Assembly: GCA_942486035.1 (NCBI GenBank)
Contig: CALNXK010000007.1
Location: 3,071,001-3,135,000 of the forward strand
Length of the DNA: 64,000 bases
Source of the DNA: Porites lobata
Lineage: Eukaryota; Cnidaria; Anthozoa; Scleractinia; Poritidae
Direction of reading: 5' to 3'
The stretch's first letter is position 1; the number at the start of each line of letters is the position of its first letter. A model generated the notes under the pieces. It did not search any database. It saw nothing but the letters and a program-made list of their open reading frames with translations, and was not told where the DNA came from. Below, piece by piece: positions 11,566-22,300 of this stretch. A program made the translations under genes and the position numbers.

Positions 11566-12828
11566 ATGCCGAAAAGCAGTAGCAAAGACCCCAACAAACC
11601 CAAGGGCCCAAAAAACATCTACAACTTTTTCCTTCAAGAAGAAAGAGAAGCATTGAAGAAAACCGGAGGTGATTCAACGACAGAAGGTGATGGTCCGGGT
11701 TTTCTGGATTTTTCCAAGGCCTGTGCAGAAAAGTGGAAAACTCTAAGCGAAGGGGATAAGCAGCGCTTCAAAGAGGCGGCAGAGAAAGACAAGCTGAGGT
11801 ATGAAAACGAGATGGCAAACTACACACCGCCAAAATCCGAGGTTAGTGGAAGGAAGACCCGAAAGGCGAAGAAGATGAAAGATCCCAATCAACCAAAGCC
11901 AGCAATGTAAGTTTGAGCCGGTTTTTTTTATAGTTTCTTAATTTTATTTTTGATAAAATACGAAGGCAAGCCAAGCATTGTGAAAAATTAAGGAAGCTTG
12001 ATATGTCACAGTTGTTAGTTGCTTTTGAAAGGTGGAAATTTCGAAACTATAAACGTCGAAGATTTTCTGCAGAAGCATTTCTTAGCTTAGAAATGATTTC
12101 AGCTTGAGTCTATGCATGATGCCAGAGGCGCGGATCGGAGTGTTTTTTGAATTTACTATAAGTTTGTATGAAATTTTGCGTCTTAGAACGGGTGTACTCA
12201 GAAGCATTTGCGATTAATTCTGAAGCTTAGTATCATAAAAGCTGACTCCTTTGTCCTTCATTCACGGTAAATATCTTTCCGTGCAAATTAATTTATTCCA
12301 ACAAGTCGTGTTCAACATGGCTTAGCATTATAGAACCTTATTAATTAAACAACTAGCTTCTATTGGCAAATTAAACTTGAATGCCGGGCATAGAAAAATT
12401 AAAACGTATCAATAAGACTTCGGATTCTTTACAATACTGTGAAAAAGCTGTTGAGGACGGGCTTGAAAACTTAGTGAAAAATAATCTCAGGCGCGCGGAA
12501 CTAACCGTGATTTAGTGTTCGACTCAGGGTCGAAAAAGCCTTTACTAGAAGTTTATTTCTTTTCCGCTACAGGAATGCTTTCATGTACTTTAGTACAGAC
12601 GTTCGCCCTAAATTAAAAGAAGAACATCCTGAAGCCCCAACTAAAGAGCTTTCCAAGATGCTGGGCGACAAGTGGGGAAAAATGAGCGACGAAGAGAAAC
12701 AACCGTACCAACACAGAGCAAAGGAAGATAAACAGCGATACGAGGAAGAGATGAAAGCATTTAAGAAGGGCGATTATGTTGTTCCAAGCACGAGTATGGC
12801 TGTTGATATGGTTGAAGCTGAGGAGTAG
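11566..12828 (+). CDS. HMGB: HMGB-like protein with two HMG boxes, no long acidic tail
   Basis: Two exons: 11566..11906 (phase 2, donor GTAAGT) and 12573..12828 (acceptor CTACAG), total 198 residues. ATG 11566 is chosen because MPKSSSKDPNKPKGPKN begins immediately before box A; the frame is open upstream without a good start. Box A is about residues 8-86 (ending KDKLRYENEMANY) and box B about 107-178 (starting KDPNQPKPAMNAFMYFS), joined by a basic GRKTRKAKKMK linker. Known: HMGB proteins bend DNA non-specifically in chromatin. Oddities: box A carries a Gly/Thr-rich insertion (GGDSTTEGDGPG) where vertebrate boxes have a shorter loop, and the C-terminus is only VEAEE rather than a long Asp/Glu tail. 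Paralog assignment (HMGB1/2/3) is not meaningful here. Confidence 0.9.
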
Positions 12829-13062
12829 AGTTTTTTAGACTTTCAAAGTGGAAAGCTGTTGATATTTTTTGGCTTTATAGAAGGTTCTGAACTCTTTGCC
12901 TCAACATGTTAATTAGTACCTTAAAATTATTTAGCTTATGTCAGTATCATGAAATGCAAGCGGCTTTAAAGCTATCTCTGTCTTGAATTAGAATTTTGCA
13001 CACAGTATTCAGAAATTATCATTGACCTGCACTTTAGAAAAGCAAACGTAGAAGTGATCTTT

Positions 13063-13068
13063 AATAAA
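13063..13068 (+). terminator. Polyadenylation signal of the HMGB-like gene
   Basis: AATAAA lies 235 nt after the HMGB-like stop codon in AT-rich sequence, a usual 3' UTR length. Cleavage downstream is inferred. Confidence 0.5.
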
Positions 13069-15433
13069 AATTACCCTTAGTTTGGTTTTATTGAATGTCA
13101 TGTGTCTCTTTACCCTGCTAGCAGACTCACTTCGATCTTTCCTAGGATTTTTGTAAAAATCTTTGTCGCTTCAACAGAATTTTATCGTCCCAACGGGTCG
13201 CATATTTCATTTTGATTTGACTGTTTATGACTTCTTCCAGCGACAAAATTCTGTTTCGGAGACAAAGATTTTAACCAAAATTCTCTGGTACAAGGAGTGA
13301 TCTGTCGCCGCGACGCGTTACATAGTGTGTTCCGAGCTTTTATAAGCTTACTCAGCTCGCTCGTTTTTGTTTTTTTCAAAAAAGTCCTAATAATTTTGGT
13401 GCCCTGAAAGCTGTAATATTTTTCAATGTTCAGCTGAGTTAACAATTTTTTTTCGGATCCAAATTGTAAATAGACTTTCGAGAATCTGGTCGTAAAAACT
13501 CTTAAGGTACATAAGTCACTTGAAAATGATGTACTATCCAGATTCTTTTCAAACTTGGCACAAATGTCAGCCATATATAGCGCATTCAACAACTGCAATA
13601 AAAAAATGGGGTCACCGTGCATGTTTTCGTTCGGCTGGGCGTGTGCTTGTAATTCTGAGTGTTTTTTCCTAGTTGCGCGCGAAATGTTCGAAACTCAAAC
13701 AACCGTCAAAAATTCTTATTTTATAGCAAAAACTACGAATCTTACTAAAACCTTAAGTCTCTTTGTTTTTCTGGGCTATATATTTTAAATTAAATAACTT
13801 CAGTTCTGATGTTGTAAAAATGTACAGAAATGGACGGTTTTCACAATATCTCTTACTTCTCTGTGGCTCTAAATGCGGAAATTCGAGTCATTCATATCGA
13901 AAAAAAATACAACTTAAACTATCCAGATTTTTTCTCTTTAATATATATTTTTTGGGTAGCTACAGCGAGTAAAAAACACAAATTAAAATAGGGGGTCACC
14001 GCTCCGCTCTGCTCGTTTGATCGCAAAACGACAAAGGGGCAATTTCGGCTTCAAATGATCATTTTGCACGAGGGGACAGGAGCGAGTTTCAAGACAAACG
14101 CCCTTTTAGCCGGGTAGAATTATCAAAATCGCTATTAAAAGCATAAGGACTACAAAAGGAGCCACAAATACCTCTTTTTAGACGATTGGTGAAAATCACC
14201 GCCACCTTTGAAGTCGCAATTGTATGCGCACTAGGAGATGCACAGTGCAAAACAAGGAAATTCGTTAAGAAGAATGATCACAACATTATACCATGAATAT
14301 AAAATCCATGATTACGTATAATGGTAAAACTGAAAAATTGCTCACCTCTGCAAGCAAGTATATAAACGATTCAAAAATTACTGATTGAATTTTGAGGACG
14401 TTCCCTTCCCAGAGAGTTTAAATAACGAACTCAGACATTTTTTTTTTCTCCTGTTCAGCAAAGAGTCGTCTCCATAATCGCTATTTTCCCCTTTTCGGGC
14501 TGGTTGATATTTAAAGTTTTCTTCCAGTTGTTTTAAGTCACATTTCAAACACGCATGTGTCAGACGTTTCACTCTGGGCAGAAGTGAGCGCCGTCCTCGC
14601 TCCATATCGCTGGAATGTCATGATTTAGATCGGTTAACTCTCAGTCGATAAATCCAGACAATACACCTTTCTCAGCACAGCGTCATATAATCAGTCATGT
14701 AAATTGACTAGATCTGCTTAGAGTAGCTCCGCTCAATTTTTCTCTGATTGACATTCTCTACTCTAACCTACTCAAGCGTCGATGATACTCCGATGGTAGA
14801 GAGAGTCGTACAGTGCAAAAGCGCTGAAATTATGTAAGAGCAAAAGAACTTTTTTGCGCGCTCCACACGATCATACAATAGTTAAAACCAATGAATGATG
14901 TCATAAAACGGTAAATAGATGGTCGATCTCACCGTTTTTTTAAATATCCTGTCATCTTAATGTTTCAAGGAACCATGGAGGACCATTATAATAGTTATAA
15001 TAGTTATGGGGGATTTCGAGTGGCATGAATTTTTTTCGTCAAAATGTTGCGCCAGAAGATTTTTCCTTGATGTGAAAAATAATCTTGCCAGTAAAGGAAT
15101 TTTTTGTGACTAGGACCTTCTCGGCTTGCATGATTGTTTTTTTCTCCCTTAATTTTCTTTAATTGCTTTTACTTCACCTGCCCTTCTCCTTCCCCATAAC
15201 TTCTCTAATGGTCTATCCCCCTGATAAAGCACTTGTTATCACGTGTCCACTGTTAGACTAGTCGGGTGACGTGGCCAGTTTAGATGCCGTCAAATACAAA
15301 TTGGAAACCAAGACAAAGCACATCATGCCTGTCAGGCTCCTGGATAAAGCAGTAAACAGACACAAAAAACCGTCATTTTGTTTATGGCTTTAAGGGTATT
15401 CAATATTTCTTTCATCTGATAAAAAAGGCACTT

Positions 15434-15770
15434 GACGGCGGCCTCAAGGACCACGACGACCACAACAAGCCCTTGAAAAACAGGGGCCATAAGGATCACG
15501 AAGATCACAAGGACCACAACGACCACGGGGATCAATTAGGACCTCCACATGATGGCCAAGGCAGCCACAAGAACACAACCACGGACGGGCAAAAGGACCA
15601 CTACCAGCACTTAACTCACACGGACCACGATCACCAGAAGGGCAACAAGGACCACAGCGCAATCAACGATCACGACGACTACAACGACCACAAAGACCAC
15701 TACGACGTTCACAAGGACGACCATGACGACCACGACGATTGTAAGGACCACACTACCAGGACGATCACAA
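15434..15770 (+). repeat. Degenerate GACCACAA(G/C) minisatellite, open in a His/Asp-rich frame
   Basis: Imperfect 6-12 nt units (GACCAC, AAGGACCAC, AACGACCAC) repeat for about 340 bp. One plus-strand frame stays open and reads as HKDH/NDHxDH units such as DHEDHKDHNDHGDQ. There is no ATG near its beginning, no signal peptide and no splice context. I treat it as a minisatellite that happens to be open, though a His/Asp-rich metal-binding peptide cannot be excluded. Confidence 0.6.
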
Positions 15771-16100
15771 GCACCACGACTATGGTTCAACTGTTTCCAG
15801 GAGGCCTTCGTGAGGGTGTTTGAATCTCAGGATTTTTAAGCTAACAGCCATCAGTTAATTTTTTGCATCTCACATTTCAACTAACAGTGGCAAAAACCTA
15901 AGGTTTTCAGCTGACAGTTAAGGGAAGATATATTTATTCAGTTACAATTAACCCCCATTCAAAGACTCTTCCACAATTTTCACTTATCTATGAATTGCAG
16001 TGAGAGTCAGGGTAAAGAGTAAAAAAAGTACCAGCACTATTGTCCGCGAATGTGGCCGTCAGTAAAAAGAAACACTTTTCAAAAAATCAAGGGAATTTTC

Positions 16101-16106
16101 TTTATT
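16101..16106 (-). terminator. Polyadenylation signal of EXOSC9
   Basis: On the minus strand AATAAA lies 69 nt after the EXOSC9 stop codon, a normal short 3' UTR. Confidence 0.55.
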
Positions 16107-16174
16107 AAAAGACTGGTGTAATTACAAGTCTAAGAATTTTGTCACGGTAAATTTATTTACAAAATATTTAAATT

Positions 16175-16353
16175 CTACGAAGTGTGCGAAGAAGTTCTCT
16201 TTTTAGGCTTGTTTTTTCTTCTGTTCTTCTTTTTGCTCCCAACGTTCTTGTTACTGCTTTCTTGAGACTCTTTGCCGGTCTTGAGTGCAACGCTGAGATC
16301 CATGGCGCCTTGGGAATCTGTAAGCTTAGAGCTTAAAAGAGTAGTCACATCAG

Positions 16354-16396
<43 letters not shown>

Positions 16397-19300
16397 ATCG
16401 ATCGATCGATCAATCAATCAATCAATCAGTGAATCAATCAGTTTATCAATCACTCAATTAAAAATTCTATATGGAAGTTGTGATAATTAAGTGAATCAGA
16501 ATCAATCCATCATGTACTATTGTTGAATGCTAACTTTCTGATGGCTTGCAAACCCCTTTGGGGTTTAAAACACACACAGACATACCCCGCCTTAGGGACA
16601 CCCGGTTAGTACGGACACCTCGTTATTACGGACAATTCTACTTGTCCCTGGGGAAAGAAAGCTCTTACATTTTCTCCAAATTCAACCCGTTTGATATGGA
16701 CACTTTCCATGGCCCCCTCAGTGTCTGTATTTTTGACTGTCATCGGGGTGCTAATTTACCGACAACACTGAGAGCGCCAGTTGTGCACGGAACAGAGTTG
16801 AACACTGGATATTCTACAGTCATGACTGGGAATGAGCGCTGTTTTAAACACTGTTAAGCAATCAAGTGATGTAATGAGCAACGCCAGGTTTGAAATAGTA
16901 GGTTTGGGCAGTTAGCTCCAGAATAACGATGAAGTAGAAAAGGATGTACATTTTATAAGGCGGATGCGTTTTCAAGGCGCATGTGCGGCTGGTATAATCC
17001 GTTTCAATAGAAGAAGAATTTCACCTACAAAATGTATCCACTAATTCGCTTCTCCCTTTTAGTTATTTTTCTTACTTTCTTCGGGACAGGGACAACCCAA
17101 TTTAGGAGAATCCATTCAAGTTACAACCAGTTTCAAAGGTGAAGCTCGGATTGAGTGGCTCATTTACTCACTCGATTCCAACGTTAAAAACACTGAACGG
17201 TTGTTGGTCGTAAAATACTCCGGCCAACAACTTTCTTACCTGGTTTGAAATCCGGCGCTGCTTTTTTCAGCTGTTAAAATCACTACTTCGTCTTCTTCGC
17301 TACTGTCACTTTCCACAGTGCACTGCACCACTAAAAAAAAAAGAAACAATCCTTTAAAAATTGGGGAGGTCGTATACAAAGAGAAGCTTGTCAGTGCAGT
17401 TTTTTCAAATCAAAATCGGTTTTTCCAGGCGCGAAAGGAGAGTGGGTGTCTCGATCCGCCCGCGATTCTCCCCACTTGTGCCTCGAGACACGGTGGGAAC
17501 CTTATATCGCTGGCGCCAAGCCTGGGCGCAAAGCGCCGGCTTGAGATACACTTTTCCCAGTCTCACTCAGAATCCGTATTCACCCTCGATCCAGACCTTC
17601 AGTTCAACAGCTCTTTGCAACAGAACAGATCCACGTGTTTGATATTATATATAACAGTTATTCCACGAGTGCGCGTTAGATATGAGGTGGTAAAGAGGCA
17701 ACGACGTGCGTAGCGTCGAGTTGGCTTTAATCATCTCATATTCAACAAGCACGAGTGGATTAATTGTTTCATTTAAAATGCCCGCAAAATCTCGGGAATT
17801 CGTCCCAACTTTATTTGTAAAAACAACCGATTTTCAGCTTGTTTTTAAGTTTGAGCAGACGCGTACAGTTACCATATTTGGAGAACCTTGTATAATAACG
17901 GCTCATATACTATGATGGCTAAGCTAATCAGAGCTCTAGAATTGTATTATCCAATGATTCAGTTTTTAATAAAAGAGGATATCCCTAGGGGTGCTTTATG
18001 AAGAATCGTCCACTCCAGTCTCACCTGTGGTGCATCTTTTAGCGGAGCCAAGATTTACAAAGCCTTCCGAAGCTAGGTTGTATCTCAACTATAGTCTCAT
18101 AACAGCAAGCCATCGTGAAGAAGTCATAAAAAGATAATAAACTTCCATGTGAATATCTGCTTACCTTTGCTTCCATTTGTCTGTTTCGAACTTTCAATAA
18201 CAGCTTTATTATTGCTGTTCTGTACTTCTGTTATTTCAATGTCATCATTTTCTTCCATGCTGTCATCATCATCATCGTCATCGATAACGATCCAAGAATT
18301 ATCCCCTCCCTCTCCAATCTGTGCTGTCCCAGGTCCCTAAAAAGCAGCAATAGTTAGTGGTCATTTATGATGAGGGGCTTTATATCTTGTTATGGTGTGT
18401 GGCAATGGAAATTAATTTTTGGCAGCCGCCGTTGAGTAAATACAACATTTAGCATTTGTTTGTGCATGAGCACATTTGAAGTCGAAATGCCAGTGAAAAT
18501 ACACTTTAGTACGATTTATTGCTCTGATATAGGCTGGTACTCTACATTAGACTGAATAGCACGTATCTGAGGAGAAGTGGAAATGTAGGCACAGGGTGCA
18601 TAATTCCTCTTTACCTTTCGCTAAAAACACCTTTCATACAGGCCAATTCTACAATGTACTTTATCTTCTGTTGCACAATCAACATAATAATGTCAACGGT
18701 GGGAAACTTTTTTTGTGGGTAGGAACCTTCCTCCCACCCCCAACCTCCTGCAAAATTACACACGCAGTGGAGTGATTTGCGTAAGTGCCACAAATGATCT
18801 TCACATACCTTAAGCTCTGCATTCCAAGGGCTAAGAGAAGCATTTTGTTAAGGATGTGAACGGCTAATTTCAGTATACATGAATACTTACAAGGGAAATT
18901 CGAATCTGAACCATGATATTGAACTAAAAGAAGACACAAAGGATACATTTCTTCAGCTGTCAAAGATGATGGGTCATTTGGAAAGTCTGCCATAAAGAGT
19001 TATTGCACTAAGTATTAAATGTGTCATACCAAAGCAAGTTTAGCCTGTGTACAGGTGCCCCCTCCCCACCAACAAAACCTCTCCCCAGTTTTGTTGAGGG
19101 AAGGGACCGTGGCTGTTCATGGGCTTAGAAAATGAACTTATTTTATAAAAGTTACAAAGAAGCAGGCGTAGTTTGCAGTGTGAAGGATTTGGACATTCAT
19201 CAATTGACCAACTGACAGAGAGTTGGAGCAAGTCAAAAATGATTCCAAGGGAGAGGTTACTTTCATGATGGTGACCGTTGTAATTAGTGGCTCTTTTGTT

Positions 19301-22300
19301 AAAAAAAAGAACTGGCTAATATGCCAATGGTGGATCAAGACCTAGAGGTTAGAGGGTAAACTCTTCCCTGATGGAAACAAAGTATTGAAGTTCAAAATAA
19401 AAGATTGGGTGTGGGGTCACAGTCCCCAACAAGGGCCCCTCTCCAAGATTCACCATGGTATGCTACTTAATACAGCTAGGAAACATGTACAGTGTATCTC
19501 CACAGTGAGGTTCTTCTATCAGTCAAATAAAAATGTGAATGTAACTGCTGGATTAAATGCTTAGAAAGGATTGCATCCCCTATCAGACCGAAACCAGCAG
19601 TTACCTCCACTTCAGAGATGCTGCTAGGGACGTACAGTTTCACAGCGAAATGACATATTGGATACTTCAGAGATGTGCTACTGATTAAAAGTTTGCTTGA
19701 ACAAGTCAGAAGCACTACCCAGTTCTGGGCTGTGACAAGACATCAGTATGAAATTTCTGTGCTCATTGCTCAGATGACACTTTGTGAAGAAATGAGCAGT
19801 GGTGTTGCAAAATGATGGGTGACTTTTCCAGCTACTGAGATTCAGAGACAGGTGCCTGATCCACTGCTCATCAGTGGGATTCATGGAGGCATGCAGTAAG
19901 TTTCTCTTTACATTGTGAACCTACTAAAGACCTATCTATTAATGCTGAGGACTTGGATACTAAAACACTTGCATGTCAGTATAGTAGCAATCCCTAATTA
20001 AAATGGTATTTATAATACAAAAATAATTAATTTTCTTAAGCATTATCATTAGTACCTGCTGTTTTTTCTACTGCCTCTGTGATGTCGACATCTGACTCAT
20101 CAGCTGACGTGACAGTGATTATTGATGGTCTTGTATCAGATTCTACTAGTCCTGTCTTGCCAGCAGCTCTATTTTTTTTTTAAAAAAAGACGTTTTTGTA
20201 AAGGTCAATAAGCCTTTGTTCAGTTCAAGATCTCCTTATCAAAGCACTTTGAAAACATTGGTTACTGAATTTTCCAGTAAAAGTTTGTGACATGGCTCCT
20301 CAGTATTGGTGACATCAGTCCTGTTTCCCTGAGAGAAGGCTTTTTAAAACATGTATTATAAATTGTACCTTTGTCTGGAGTCCTCAGCTAATGCTTCTTG
20401 TATGAGAGCAACAATTTCAGCAACCTTGACAGATGCAATCTTGGAGCATCTGAGGATCTGCACAGAATAGCAGTCTAATTATTGGCCTGAAACACAGCCA
20501 CCTCTACCTTTCCATTCCTTATTGCTAGGGACATTTAATTCACGAAACATCTTGGGTGATGGGGGTGATGTGAGTTGGCTACATCAGGCTATCGTCTGTT
20601 AGGACTCTCCAAAAAGAAACTTGCCAAAAACTCACTTCAGTAGCAAAACAGATGAAGTAAATTATTTTTAAGAAATAGTTCAGGAAAACTAAACTAATGA
20701 ATTGAAAGGAGTGCAAAGGAAGAAAAATTAATGTTAGAGCAGAGTGCAAAGGTAAGAGAAGCTGACTCCTTTCAAGGCATCTTTAACTTCAAAGCTGGCA
20801 AATCAAATCATCAAAATGAAAATAATCTTAGATAAAATGACCTCTGCCATCCACTTTGCTAAAATGGTGCTATTAACATATACAAAATCAATCACTGCCA
20901 GTTTGCAGATTTTTCTTCACTGTCAGCGATTGGAACCCAGCAAGTGTAAACCGTGTTTTACAAATTTTCAGTTAATTAATCATAAAATATTGTTATTTAA
21001 TCCTTGATCATCAAATCATAACACTCGTTATTTACACCTGATCTGCCTCTAATGATACTCCACCACCCATCACTGCACCACAGATCTCACGATGGATGTT
21101 CATTGCCATAATCATCCTTCCATTCATGACTGCTTCTTCTTTTTCTGTTGGATCTACTAGTAACAGCTGGCTAAATTTTTTGGAAATAAAAGAAAATACT
21201 CCTGGGATTTAGACATTTTTTTTTTTTACTGAGACCAATAATGGAATTAAGACTGTGGCAGGATTGCAAATAGATCAGTCACAATTGCAAGTTTACTTTC
21301 TTAAAAGCAAAATAAATTTAAGCCGACAGTGGGTGAGTCACGACTTCTTGACTAGACTGCAAAACAGTCAGTTTTTTCCCCAAAATCAGTTTTGCAAGGG
21401 GCAAAGATTCTGAGTGTGTAGATTCTCACACACCCATAGATTTTCACCATCACTCGAGACCTTTCCTTTGACCATGCTATTATAATTAACTGAAACAAAA
21501 GTATGGGCTGTTTTGTAGTCAACTTCTTGACATGCTTTAGGTTAAACCAGTAAAGGAGTTGCTGGTTGTCTGGTTAATTATTTTTCAAGTCGGATATGAT
21601 TGCCATTTCTCACTGTGGAGCATGCTTACACTCATTTCTTCCTCAAACACCTCCCAGTTCTGTTAAGCCTTTCTTCATTAGACTTTAAGCAGATCAGAAG
21701 AAAAATAAGACTTCTCCTGCCCTTTCATTTCTAATATTGGAGTGGCATTGTAGATTGGCAATAACTATTTTTTGGTTATTGCTGTGTGATGACCTGAATC
21801 AATGTACGTTAATCAAACTGCCTCCAAATGATGATTGAATTAGGTAAGCTCAAAAAGTCTATTCATTATTTTTTGCAATAAAGTGACACCACGTTAGCAC
21901 GGGTGTTTTTCTTCCCACGCCAGTAGTTTTGTTAGTGGATCATGTATTTATATGTTTCTGGGTAACTGCCCACCTACTCCACCCTAAGCCAACATTTTGC
22001 CCAAAGTGAGTCATTCCTTAATATTCTTAAAGTGTTTGATTTTTCACTGGAAAAACCTTCTTATTAACTAAGCAAGAAGGCTTTACTTTAGTTCTTAACC
22101 AGCTTATGAATTTTCAGGTGAAAACAAAGGATAAAAGGAACCAAAGAAGAAAAAGCTGATTTTCTCAAAATTACCAAATCATCACTTAACTTTGGAAACA
22201 TTTTTTTAAACAAATTATCATTTGAAGTGCATGTAAACAGTAGTGAGTAAATAAGGAATATTGACCTCACCCTTCATCAAAAAAGCCAAAGGATATACAA

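Larger units (their letters stand above)
12829..16174. other. Spacer between HMGB-like gene and EXOSC9 3' end
   Basis: Two convergent 3' ends flank it. A 146-codon minus-strand frame (13182..13622) and a 75-codon one (14378..14605, MERGRRSLLPRVKRLTHAC) lack recognisable domains; the second could be a first exon, but no downstream exon was found. GGGGTCACCG occurs at both 13608 and 13991, suggesting an old repeat. The His/Asp-rich minisatellite at 15434..15770 is listed separately. Otherwise nothing was identified. Confidence 0.5.

Noticed and set aside
13182..13622. 146-codon minus-strand open frame
   Set aside because: No recognisable domain, skewed composition, no splice context, and it lies in a region with repeated GGGGTCACCG segments.
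18891..18986. Alternative EXOSC9 exon (starts ACTTTCCAAATGACC, ends before GTAAGTAT)
   Set aside because: Good splice sites, but its 96-nt length does not correct the phase between exon 10 and the GPGTAQIG exon, and the peptide is not EXOSC9-like.
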